From: Dissophora ornata
Lineage: Eukaryota; Mortierellomycota; Mortierellomycetes; Mortierellales; Mortierellaceae
Assembly (NCBI GenBank): GCA_025201705.1
Contig: MU616593.1
Coordinates: forward strand, 1 to 64,000
Direction: 5' to 3'
Length of the DNA: 64,000 bases
The translations under genes were made by a program, and so were the position numbers. A model generated the notes under the pieces. It had not been told where the DNA came from, made no database searches, and saw only the letters and a list, made by a program, of their open reading frames with translations. Every line of letters starts with the position of its first letter. Within the stretch, counting starts at the first letter, position 1. Positions 12,156-23,598 of the stretch are shown piece by piece.

Positions 12156-15100
12156 TTACATTCTGGTGAGTTTCTTGACCTTTGCCTGAAAGCGACTCCA
12201 TCCTTTTTCTATTGCCAAGCAAAATAAGCGTTTTAGGATACATTTGGAGTGTAAATAAAGAAAACAATTGAAGTGGAACTTCTTGTCTTGTAACCCTACC
12301 TTTAGTCTTCTTGGTGTTCTTGATGCTCTTGGCTCCTGCCCCGAACCTACTGCTCTGGATCGAGAGCGCACTCGATGCGAGATCATCCTGGAAGCCTTCC
12401 ATCTCACCTAGCCGAAGGGCTACCCCCTCTAACGACCTGCGCTGTGTGACAATCTGCGCACTGTAGCCGACTTGCTCGCGAATCTCTTCAAACTCTCGAC
12501 TAAGTGCTGTCTGTCTTCTCTGGAACTCGTCTGGGACCGACCGCGCAATAAAGACAAGCGAAGAGCACAGGTCGGACCATGCCTTGTCTACGCGTGGGCG
12601 GGACTCGGTCTCATAGATCTCGACCTGCTCCTCAAACTCGATAACAGATAACCCAAGACGGTCAATCTGCATCCTGCTGGCTGTCGTCCGAAATGACCGC
12701 ACCGAAGCTACGTCGTCAAACTCTCTGTGGTTGGCCCTCCATTTGACCTGCTCCCGGGCAAAGAGAATAACGGCCTTTGCAAAATCCTTGAACCACGATC
12801 GCGACACCTCGATCTCTTTCTCCCAGATTGCACGCTTATCAAGCGCCTGTAGCTGCAACGTCCTGGTGCGGATGTCAGTCTCGAGCTGTTGGATCTTGCG
12901 CGCGAGATTATCAACGTACCACTCTAGCTCCATCTGCAGCTGCTTCGAATGCACGGTCGCATTGTGAAGAGCCAGCTCGACCTTGTGCTTGCTCTGCAGA
13001 AAGCCCTGCTTCTGCTCCTGCACATGGGAAAGCTCCTTGTCCATCTCGGCAATCAATACATCCAAGTCGTCGACAACAACCTGTTCATCCACATCAAAGA
13101 TCACCATTGCCTCATGAGAATGATATTTCATTTGCTCGAGCTCATCTCCCGGCCAGGACGAAAACATCTGTTTGATTTGGTCGTGAGTCGACTGGACCTT
13201 TTGACCTGAACGCGATACCCATCTGTCGTGCTCGTTCAGCTCCTCAGTGAGTTTACGAAGACCGTCCTGATACTCCAGTAGAGCCTTGAATGCGATCAAA
13301 AGTGGATCAAGTGCCAGGCTCAACTCATTGCTTCGTTCGAGCCTCATTCTTAACACCTTTTCCAAATCAGCACGGCTCGGCTGTTGCGATGCTGAGTAAA
13401 CGTCCGTAATCTTGTCCGATGGCTTTGGCATCTTGGTGACGACCCGAACTCCCTCAGTCAAATCGTTGAGTTCGACGCGGATGGCATTCAACTTCTCGAT
13501 CGTCTTTGGCTTGGCCTCGTTCTCGGCCTTAAGTTCCGTGGCTATACGAACAAAACCGCTATCCATAGCGTCAATCTTTCGTACATGATCAATGGCCTGA
13601 GCGGCATGATCTGCGATCGATCGCGCGTACTCCAGATGAAGATCGAATAAATTGTAGCGGCTCTTGAATTCGTACAGCTCGACCTCGAGATGCAAAGGCA
13701 TTTTCTTTTCCACGGGTCCGGTCTCTCCTGGCGCTGCGACGGTGGCGAGCTCAGTTAAAGAAGCGTAGATTGTGAGGTTCACGTCGAGCCTGGACTCCTT
13801 TTGAACTGTGGCACTGGTTGAAATTTGTTCCATCTGATGCTTAAGTTGCTCGGCTGTCTTGGTATTGAGATCTAACATGATGTCGTGAATACTGCATGTT
13901 TAGGAATAAGAAGAAAAAAAAAGCACCGCAAGAGTTTTTCCTTATAACAGTGCTAACGTACCCGTGGTGTCATTGCTTTCACTGCACTTTGCCAACAGCC
14001 TGCTATACTCTTGCACGATACCTATAGAATGACAAAAGACATTTGAATAAATTCGTCAGGCCTGTATCTATGCTGCGGGTCACCTCTTCGCCAATTTCTA
14101 TCTGCGCATGAAGTGGCCTCAGTTACCTTGGCAAGCAGAAATCGAGCCTTCGAGCTCCGCTTTGGACTCTGTAAGCTGTTGAGACCACACAAGGCGCTGT
14201 CCGATGATTTCCAATTGGAAGCCCTCTTTGCTATTCAGCAGGTACAGACGTTGAAGGTGTTCCCTTAACTTCTGCTGATGCTGCTCAGCCTCCTGGTATT
14301 GAAGGCTGCGGATCTGATCTAGGGACTCGATGCCTCCAGACAGCTGAACAGACTGATGAAGCGCGACTTTCAAATTGGAGAGCTCCAGCATGCGCTGTCT
14401 TTGAAATTCCTTAAGGTTCAACTGTGTCTGGTTATTGACTGCCTCGGCATCATGCAGCTCATCCTCGCTCTTTTTCCAGTTCGAGTCGCCATCTGCAAGT
14501 CCATCGATGGCGGCAATTCCTCGCCCCAAAATCTCTGTCTCACATTGGTTCAGATACTGTTGAAGGGTTTCGACTCGATCTGTAAACTGATCCCAGAGAA
14601 GAGTCCACTGCTCTCCGACTTCCAGTCCAGACTGCAGGCGTGTTTGCATCTGTTGGATGTTGGTCTGGCGATCTCTGATTTCCTTGAGCATCGCTGCGCT
14701 TGACGGGTCCCGAGTGATATGTCTATATACTCTGCTCTGCTCGAGAAGAACAAAATCGTTGGCCAGTTGGCCGGATCGATCAACCAGGTCAGCCAATGTT
14801 CCCCTTCGAGCAACATCTGTAATCTCAAAGTCCGCAAACTTGGCCTCCAAGGACCCTAGATCCGAGCTAAACGTTTGGAGAAGACCCACAACACGTCGGC
14901 ACTCTGCTAAAGTCACGATGTCCCGCTCCCGATCCAATCTCAAAGCCTTGATATCACCCAAAAGTCGATTGACGCTCGTAATCTTATTCTGAACAATAGT
15001 AGGATCCTGTCTCGATCCAGGCGAGTTAGCAGAGGCAGTCGTAGCTGCGGCCACTTCCTGATACTTTACATACGGCCCCTCCTCGAAGACATCAAAAGAC

Positions 15101-18100
15101 TGCCCAACACTGGAGACCATAGCCGAGAATTGGTCAAACGGCGTTGAATCTTCGGAGACAAAGCCCTTAAAAGGCGCATCGCCATAGAGTTGTGACCTAA
15201 ATCCTCGGAGGGTCATCTGGGTTGACTGTGTAAGTTCAATAAACGCCTTCATCTGCTGATCGGCCTTAAGCATGTCCTGCTTTTCATCGAAACTCGAGCG
15301 AAGGTCCTTGACGAGACACGAGAGAGCGGCATGTCGAATCTGGATTGACTCCCAGACAATGGGTTGAACATCCGCTGACTTGAACGTCGCCTCGAGCTGA
15401 CCGTGGCTGGATTCCAGACGACACACGGTTTGTTCGACATCTGCAGATGGTTGGGTGATAACCCAGCTGTTAACGGCGCTAAAGGCTACCTCAAGCTGGG
15501 AAAGGATCGAGCGGACCGAAAAGAGATAGTCTAGCACACGCATTGCGTGTGCACAGCGCCCAACTTCCCTCGGCAGCATATCCTCTACTTGTTCCAGATC
15601 GCCGGTTGCCTCCTGGACCATATCTTGGATAGCTTTGGTTGTTTCCTGGGCGGTGGCATCGTGCGTCTCCTCCACGGCTTCGACGACAACCTGTGCATCC
15701 TGATCCAGCTTCTGGAGTTCATGGAGTCGGAACTCAGCCACCTTGGCCTGTTCCTCCTCCAGCTTGACTTGGAGTTCGTTCATCTCAGACTGAAGTTGCT
15801 CTAGATTATGATCGAGTGATTGGTCTCTAACCAAAAATTCTTTGAAGCTGTTGCCGCCAGTCCACACGTCTTCTGAAACAAAACTAGGGGTTGTGAGATT
15901 GGCTAGCCACTCGGCACTCTTCTGGATCCATTCCTCTGATAGGTCAAACGTGCTCAAAAACGATTGCAGTAAGCGATCGTTCGCAAGATTGTTCTGGGAT
16001 GCCTCCAGACTGATATCGAGTTGTGGGAGACGCTGCGAGCTGACTTCTGTCTTGCGCTCAAGAAGATGTTCTGGTGCAGTATGCGTGGTCGAGTCCAGAA
16101 GTGCTGACAAAACGTCAGCATACTTTTTTAGAAGGATTCGCATAGAGAACAGATTCGTGTCCTGATGGTCGAGAAGCGTGAGCTGAGATCGGTCACGGAG
16201 GCTATCCTGAGATCGCTTCTCCGCCGCTGCTTGAAGTTGTTCCTCAAACCTCTGGATATCACCGAGAATGTGGTCGATTTCCTGGGAGCACTCCACAATC
16301 CACTTCATTTCTTGCAGGATACCTTTGGCTTTGGCGGTCTTTTCACTGAGAGAGACCCAGATGGCATCTATGTCCAACCATCTTTTGTTTACCTCACCGA
16401 CCTGCTCTGGAGTCAACTCTGGTGATTCATAATCCAAGAGCTCTTCGCGCGCAGCGTGCAGTCGCGTCATGTCCTGTTCCTTCGCCAGTCGCTTCTCTTC
16501 CTCTTGCTCAACGGCCAGCTTGAACGGATCCATGTCCTTGGTGCGATCGATTGGTGCTGTAATATCCGGTATTTCAGGGAATTTGTTCTCACGCCTTTGA
16601 AGCCACTCCAAGTACTCCATGGTTTGCTCAAGATATAGTTCTAGCTTTGCATCTAACTCTACTTGCCGCCCCTTTAGTTCTTCTGGGTCCATGAACTGGG
16701 CGCCAGTTCTCGAGAAGAGAGTTCCAGATTCAGATGCGGGTGACTCAGGTGGGTCCACGTCATTGTTTGAGATTGTGTTCCTACGAGGCTTCCAGCCGTT
16801 CAACTTTTGAAGGTGCAAAGCTAATTCTCGTTCGCGTTGTTCTTTCCTTAGTTGCCTCTGTCGGTCTCTCTCCTCCTCCTCCTCCTTTCGTTTCTTCCGC
16901 GCGTCTTCCTCCTCTTTGGCCCTCTCCGCAGCTCGGATGGACCAGCCCTCGATTTCCATTCGTCTGAGACGGATGCGCTCCAGCTCTTCCTGCTCCTCGC
17001 GCTTCTTGCGTTCCTCCTCCTCAAGAGTCCTTTTCAGGGCGACCTGTTGATCCTCTCCTGCTACGGCCATGCGCTCCTGCTTCGCTTGTACACGGTGCAC
17101 ATGTAGTTCTTCTATTAGGACTGGGTCCTGCTCCTGGTGGAGTTTAGACATGACGAGGTAGTATTCAGAGACATAGGTCATAACAGATCGTTCGTCTGGC
17201 GTTTCTACATCGACCAAATCTTCAGGGTCTAAGAGTCGAGGAAGCGCCATCTTTTCAAATGCGGTATCGAAGGCTGTAGTGAGGGTACTTCGCCATTGGT
17301 CGATTGTCTCGTGAGGCGTCTGCAGGATAGAAGTATAGAAATCGGGAAGAAAGCTGGAATTGTGTCGATGGAGCAATGCTGCAAACGCGACGCCAGTCCT
17401 CCATGATCGGTGGAAATCCTGGATGGGCGGGATGATGTCAGAATAATCCTCAAGTTGGTACCGCACCCAGCGCAGGAGGGCTTGCTTGGCATCGACTTGT
17501 TGTTGTGAGGCTCCTTTCTTTTTCCCTTTAATGGGAGTTATTGAGGAGGTGTTGGTGCTGTCCTCGCCTTCCTATGAAGCAAGAAGCCAACTGGGTTAGT
17601 ACCAAGTCATTTTGGCAATGTCGCTGAATGTGGAGGATTATTATCGAAAATTGCTCTCATCAACATGAAAACCATAATAAATTAATAACAAAAATTCCTA
17701 TCCCTGGGGGAAATGATGCGAAATGGTTCTAGAAAAAACGGATGCCTGCTCTAAATAAATTATGAAGAGTGATATATTGTGCATTTACAAACAAGGAAGC
17801 ATTACCATGTTGTTCATGTCCTCGATGAGAGATGGATATATGTCCCCCATGGTGTTGGCGATATTTTGGATTTGAAAGCGGTAGATGATGATCCAAATAA
17901 GACCAAGCGTCAGCTTGACGTTGCCGTCGACAATGCCCTCGTTTCCGATCGACCCCAGAGGCTCTTCTGTCCTCTTTTCCAGGAACGAGAGCGCTTTTGA
18001 GACATTGGCCATTTGATGGATGCGCATGTTGCCGCGCTCGGGCTTGAGCGGCTCCTTTGAGACGACCTCGAGTAGGCCGATGAGTCTCTTTCCGTCCCTG

Positions 18101-18381
18101 AAGTCGCGCTCGATGGTGCTCATGGGTCCGTAAGTAGTTGTGGTGGCGAGCTGAACATTGACCCATCGCATGAATGCAGTTTTTTGGGTGTCGATCTGGG
18201 ATGCAGCGAATTGGCGGACCATGTCGTCTCCAGTGTCGAGATGGTTCGCGAGATGGCCCTGAATGGAAGAGGAGGTAGGGCTAGTTAACGGAGCATGGGA
18301 AATACTGTAGGTGTTGGCGGAGCTATTAATAAGACTGCCTGGCCCAGGCTGGAGCCGCTTGTTCTTGAGCTGCCAGGCCAT
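12156..18381 (-). CDS. Calponin-homology / spectrin-repeat-like actin-binding protein
   Basis: Five exons (18381-17806, 17571-14127, 14021-13958, 13891-12300, 12208-12156) sum to 1,909 residues. Two CH domains form an actin-binding module. CH1 covers roughly residues 60-180, with the actin-binding signature DTQKTAFMRWVN and IVDGNVKLTLGLIWIII as in spectrin and alpha-actinin. CH2 begins near 215 (DAKQALLRWVRYQL). A highly charged coiled coil (near 350-420) precedes a long helical rod rich in Trp, Leu and Glu at spectrin-like spacing. The C-terminus is short and basic, and I see no EF-hands. It probably crosslinks or tethers cortical actin. Exon 3 most likely ends at a GTTAGC donor (13957), the only donor that keeps frame; exon 4 could otherwise start a separate gene at the ATG at 13878, which I think unlikely. 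Confidence 0.82.
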
Positions 18382-18469
18382 GGCTGTTGTGTTGCCGAGT
18401 GACTGTGTTGTGGGTGTTTGCTACTAAAAGTAATGATCTACGGGGACGTGGGTAAGGGGTAGACGGGGA

Positions 18470-18545
18470 GAGAGGGGAAAGAGAGGGGAAAGAGAGCGAG
18501 AAAGAGAGAGAGAAAGAAAGAGAGAGAGAAAGAAAGAGAGAGAGA
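18470..18545 (+). repeat. GA/GAAA low-complexity tract
   Basis: Repeated GAGA and GAAAGA units lie upstream of the spectrin-like gene start (CT-rich when read in the direction of that gene). Confidence 0.8.
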
Positions 18546-19494
18546 GGCAAGGCAAAGCAAGGCATGGGAAGTAAGTTAGAACGAACAGAGCGTAGAACAG
18601 AGCGTAGAGCAGAGCAGAGACGAGGAGATGCGAGGGGAGAAGAGCCGTGTTTTGTGTTTTGGACAGCTGAACGGCCGAGGGCGATGAACATTTGACCATG
18701 ATATGAGTGATGGTGCAGCAGCAACAACAAGGCTGTGCCATCCGCTGTCGACGATATCAGGCAGTGCTGTGTGGGCTAAGCTAGCGCGATGAGTCTTTAC
18801 TTTGATGGGTGTGTTTCGATGTCGATGGAAGGATAAGTGTCGATTGGCGGTTGGCGGTTGGAAAAAAAAAGGGACGGAAAACGGTACAGGCTAACGGGGA
18901 ATGTGCATTGCAAAAAGGGGCAGGGCAGCGTCCTGGGATGAGGGACACGGATGCGAACTAGCCTCAGTGAATGGATGGGTGGAAGATGGATGGAATGCGA
19001 AAAGAAGCGAATGCGATGGTGCGCTTCTGGAAAATTGTACAGTGGTCTGCACAAGTCTATTGCAGTGAGGTTGAGGTTGGTCAAGTGCACATCGCATGAA
19101 TGCATACAGCATGAATGCACACAGAGCACACGCAGTACATTGTCCATGTATGCGCTCACGCGTGATGAGCCCTTTTATTGCGATCTTGGATGGGGTGCGG
19201 TCCCTGAGAATGTGAGAATGCTAGGAATCAACGTATGCAGAGCGCATGAAACATGCACAATACAACGCGTTCTTCACCGTAGGGACAGTGGGATATGACG
19301 TGATCAATTGGCCGATGCTGCTCCGGCTCTTGTCAGAAAGGAATCCCGACGGTGCAGACGATAGACATGGCTGATCAAAACACAGATAGATGTCTCCCCA
19401 AAGAATCGATCCTCGTCCATGGCGCCGTGATCCGCCTTTGCAAATTGAGGGGCACTCGCACACACATGTCGCATGTGCTAGCCCGCGCCGGCGC

Positions 19495-19597
19495 TTCTTT
19501 TTCCTTCTCTGTTCTTCTTCCTCTTCTTCTTCTTCTCTTCTCCTTTTTTTTTTTTTTTTTTTTTTCCTCATCTCCCATCCTTCCTTCCCTGCATCTC
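19495..19597 (+). promoter_or_regulatory. CT-rich leader of the pyrophosphatase gene
   Basis: An almost pure pyrimidine stretch (TTC/CTT repeats and a long T run) ends 9 bases before the ATG at 19606. It probably marks the core promoter and 5' UTR. Confidence 0.55.
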
Positions 19598-19605
19598 ATC
19601 CCGGC

Positions 19606-21052
19606 ATGTCCGAGTTCACCACCCGCGTCATTGGCGCTGCCAACACCCTCGAGCATCGCGTCTACATCGGTAATGACTCGCCGCTTCTCGCACAGCGGCT
19701 TTGCACATGGCTTCTACGCGACTCGGTCGCCACACAGGATCTAATCTCCATTTCCATGTCTACTGACTCTCGGTCCGCATTATTTTCCCACCCAAAACAG
19801 AGCGTAACGGAGCCCCTGTCTCTGCCTTCCACGATGTCCCCCTCTACGCTGATAAGGCCAACAACATCTTCAACATGATTGTCGAGATCCCCCGCTGGTC
19901 CAACGCTAAGCTGGAGATCTCCAAGGACGAGGCTTTCAACCCTATCAAGCAGGACGTCAAGAAGGGCAAGCTCCGCTTTGTCCGCAACTGCTTCCCCCAC
20001 CACGGCTACATCTGGAACTACGGTGCTCTTCCCCAGGTATGGCTCGCTCTTATATTCAAACGAGCAGCTATATGATCATTATCTTGTCCGTTCCTATGTA
20101 CCGTGTTCCCGTGGTCAAGTGCGCTATTCGGAGCGGAGCTGGGCAGCGATCAATGGATCGTCCTTGAAGACATAGACACCTTATTTTAACTTATTCTCTA
20201 CTTTCCTCATGTAGACCTGGGAGGACCCCACCCAGTCCCACAACGAGACCAAGGCTCGTGGTGACAACGATCCTCTTGATGTCTGCGAGATTGGTGAGCA
20301 GGTCGGCTACACCGGCCAGATCAAGCAGGTCAAGGTTCTCGGAGTGATGGCTCTTTTGGACGAGGGTAAGTGCGAGCTCGGTTTGGCGGAAATCCACAAT
20401 CTTCTAGCTCGCCTTGTCACTATCGGAATGTTATCTGAGCCTAAGGTTATTTTGATAACTGGAGTATATCGCTGACTGCCATTATCTGTTGAATGGGAAT
20501 GTTGGATCTCAATAGGCGAGACTGACTGGAAGGTCATTGTTATCGACATCAACGATCCTCTTGCCAACAAGCTGAACGATATTGAGGACGTTGAGCGCCA
20601 CCTTCCTGGCCTCATCCGCGCAACCAATGAGTGGTTCCGCATCTACAAGATCCCCGATGGCAAGCCCGAGAACCAGTTTGCGTTCTCTGGCGAGGCCAAG
20701 AACAAGAAGTACGCCTTGGAGGTCCTCAAGGAGACCCACGAGGCCTGGGAGCGCCTGATCAAGGGTGCGATTCCCTCGAAGGCTGAGGCCTACGACATCC
20801 AGGTGTAAGTTTTGTACTTTGTTGCTTCATGTCGTGTATTGGACAAACAGCAGCAGACCCCCTCATTGACAATCAAAACATGTTATTCTTCCCGTTCACA
20901 GGAGCAACGTCTCTGTTGAGGAGAGCCCCTACAAGGTCGCAGCCGACGACGATATTGTTAAGGCCGTCCCTTCGGCTGCACACAAGCCCGATGCTCCCAT
21001 CGACCCCTCGGTCGACAAGTGGTTCTTCATCTCTGGAACCAGCAACTTGTAA
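19606..21052 (+). CDS. IPP1: Soluble inorganic pyrophosphatase
   Basis: Five exons (19606-19669, 19801-20036, 20215-20365, 20516-20804, 20902-21052) give 296 residues, close to yeast Ipp1. The enzyme hydrolyses pyrophosphate to two phosphates in the cytosol and pulls biosynthetic reactions forward. The family I signature DNDPLDV is near residue 120 with its metal-binding aspartates. [13 protein letters not shown] and the Tyr-rich [13 protein letters not shown] lie ahead of it. The Asp-rich second metal-binding segment ([16 protein letters not shown]) follows. The C-terminus [11 protein letters not shown] is typical of fungal enzymes. Codon use is strongly biased to C-ending codons, as expected of a highly expressed gene, and overlapping AATAAA signals lie at 21086-21095. 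Confidence 0.97.
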
Positions 21053-21085
21053 ATAATATCTCTTGTCCTTTCCGGTGCCTCCAAA

Positions 21086-21095
21086 AATAAATAAA
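21086..21095 (+). terminator. Polyadenylation signals after IPP1
   Basis: Two overlapping AATAAA hexamers lie about 35 bases after the stop codon of the pyrophosphatase gene. Confidence 0.55.
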
Positions 21096-21464
21096 ACTTT
21101 GTTTGAATCCAGAAGGCAATGCAGCGCACGTGATATGTTCAGAGACGCATCAGTACATTCTCATATCGCATGACCTTCACCTTACGTGTTCCCTCTTTGG
21201 ACCTCAGCGCGTTTGAATGCATGCGTGTACAGGCAGCATTTCGCCCGACACGCATTCATTACTCTCCCTTGTTCTCTATTTCTCTCTTCTTGATACTCAC
21301 TCTTTCTTCACCAGCAAGAACGAAACAACGCAAGGACATCGACGTCAGCTAATACTATCAGTCAGTCACCTATTCTACTCACGGACGCAAGGAGAGCAAC
21401 CCTACTAAACGCAGCAACTCTCATCGAAAGCATCACCACAAAAACAACACTGTAACGAGCAACC

Positions 21465-23329
21465 ATGGTCCTGGAAGCTTCTATCTTGGTGTAAGAGTTA
21501 GAACCGCTGCGACTGAGCAATAGCCATCTGGAACTAAAGAGGAGCGCAAAGGAACTTTTCGACAGAACGAGGGTTCTTGCTGCTAAGAAATAGCCTGACC
21601 GCCTTTTTACTTTTTTTATTGTCTTGCGTTTATACCTTCTTCGTAGGCTGGATAACTCGGAATGGATGAGAAAGTAGGTTGAACACTGTGAAATACATAG
21701 TCTTTCATCTCGCATCCACGCTCTTTGTCATCGATTTTTAACCCTCTGATCTCCGTTTCCCAACAGTGGAGATTATACACCCACTCGTCTGGAGGCTCAG
21801 GCTGATGCAGTCAACCTGATCTTTAGTGCTAAAACCCAGTCCAACCCCGAGAACACTGTCAGTTTGATGACCATGGCTGGAAAGAGGTAAAAACCCTGTG
21901 AGACTTTGGTCGGTCTGGGTGGTTTTTTTATTCGCTATTCGTATGGTCTTTGATCACTCCATCTTAACAGAGCCTTCTATTTGAGAAATTAGTCCCAAGG
22001 TGCTGGTGACATTTACATCAGATATCGGCCAGATTTTATCTGCCTTGCATAGTGTCGCGATTGGCGGTAAGGTCTCCTTCACGACCAGTGTCCAGATTGC
22101 TCAGGTATGGGGAACTAGCCTAAAGACCGTTTGTTTCCAGAACCAGTCAGGGATCGAGATCACACTACTAATGGCTTTGCAATTGCTGCGCCTTATCTCC
22201 TCGTTCTGTACGGAACTCTCTAGCTCGCGCTGAAGCATCGCCAAAACAAGAACCAGAGACAGAGGATCATCGTGTTTGTCGGAAGCCCCGTAGAGGAGGA
22301 TGAAAAGACGCTCGTCAAACTGGCCAAGAAACTGAAAAAGAACAGCATTGCAGTGGATGTGGTCAACTTTGGAGAGGAGGCTGAGAACACGACAAAGCTG
22401 GAGGCCTTTGTAACTGCTGTCAACAACAACGATAATAGGTACAGTTTTCCGCCAGACTTTTGTAAAAACGTGCAGCAGACGTTAAAAGGGCATTTACCCA
22501 GCACGATTTCTGACACCGTCCGATGACTGACGATGCCTTTTTTTTGTCTATGTTCCTTAGCAACTTGGTGACGGTCCCACCTGGTCCTCATCTGCTGAGT
22601 GATATCCTCGTCAGCTCTGCAATTTTGGCGGGCGAGGATGGTTCTGCGCCGGCGTACGTTTCGAGCGGCGGCGGTTCCTACGAGTTTGGTGTCGACCCCA
22701 ACCTGGATCCCGAACTGGCCTTGGCTCTCAGGATCTCATTGGAGGAGGAGCGTGCCCGTCAAGAAGCCGCAAGTGGCGGAGCTGCAAAGACGGAGGGCGG
22801 AGCAGAGTCGGTCTCGGCAGCCGCAGGGTCTGATAGTGCCATGTCATTCGAGGATGATTTGTTGGCGCAGGCACTTGCTTCATCACAAGCCGATGTATGT
22901 GTCTGTGTGTATATTTTGATGGGTTGTCACGCCATTAGGCCAATCCTGTGTTTTATTTATTTATTGATAACTGATTACAACTATGTTTTTCTGGCATTTC
23001 ACTAGGGCGATCACGATATGGAGGGACTGACAGAGGAGCAGACGATGCAGCGGGCAATCCAGATGTCGATGGCCGGTAACGATGGGTCAGCAGCAGGTTC
23101 GGGAGCGAATAAGGGTGGCGACTTTGATGAGGCGATGCAGGACCCCGACTTTATGAACTCTGTCCTCGGATCGCTCTCGGGTGTGGACACAGCGGACCCT
23201 CGTATCCAGAACGCGCTCCAGGGGTTCTCCTCGGCCTCCAACAATACTGATGCAGAGGGCAAGAAGACAAGCAATTCAAAGAAAGAGGGCGAGGATTCTA
23301 AAGACGACAAAGATGGCGAGAACAAGTAA
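21465..23329 (+). CDS. RPN10: 26S proteasome regulatory subunit Rpn10 (S5a)
   Basis: Seven exons give 385 residues. The first two are tiny (21465-21490, 26 nt; 21647-21673, 27 nt). The others start near 21767, 21993, 22224, 22561 and 23006. Rpn10 is a ubiquitin receptor in the 19S particle. Residues 1-190 form the VWA domain ([41 protein letters not shown]). Ubiquitin-interacting motifs follow: [15 protein letters not shown], then [14 protein letters not shown], then [13 protein letters not shown]. The first and third are the clearest; the middle one is weaker. The C-terminus is Lys/Asp-rich and disordered. The start MVLEAS is the family start. It is convergent with the methionyl-tRNA synthetase gene, with 269 bp between stops. 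Confidence 0.96.
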
Positions 23330-23598
23330 AGAAATGCCATTTTTTACTTCTTTTTTTATTTTTTGTCAAGATAGCCACAGCTTCAAAAATACAGAAAATG
23401 ACACATCCTCAGACTGCGATGGTTGTTGAGTTTATAAAGGCACACGCAGATGCGGATAGAAACAGCATGATGAATGCAAAAAACCTGATGTCGAGTAGCA
23501 GTAGATGACAGCTTTATTTTTGTTTAGTTGTTGGTTTTGTTTGTTTAAATGGTCGAATACAATCCACTCATCCTGACCTGAGTGCGGCCTGTGCCAGC

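Larger units (their letters stand above)
18382..19605. promoter_or_regulatory. Divergent promoter region, spectrin-like gene / IPP1
   Basis: The 1.2 kb region has no supported gene. It contains a GA/GAAA-rich low-complexity tract at 18470-18545 on the spectrin-like side. A strongly pyrimidine-rich leader (about 19495-19597) precedes the pyrophosphatase ATG. Such CT-rich leaders are common in front of highly expressed fungal genes. Confidence 0.45.

Noticed and set aside
13878..13878. ATG that could begin a separate gene for the last 530 residues of the spectrin-like protein
   Set aside because: The upstream exon 3 (IVQEYSRLLAKCSES) joins in frame through a usable GTTAGC donor, there is no promoter space, and the rod composition continues across the junction.
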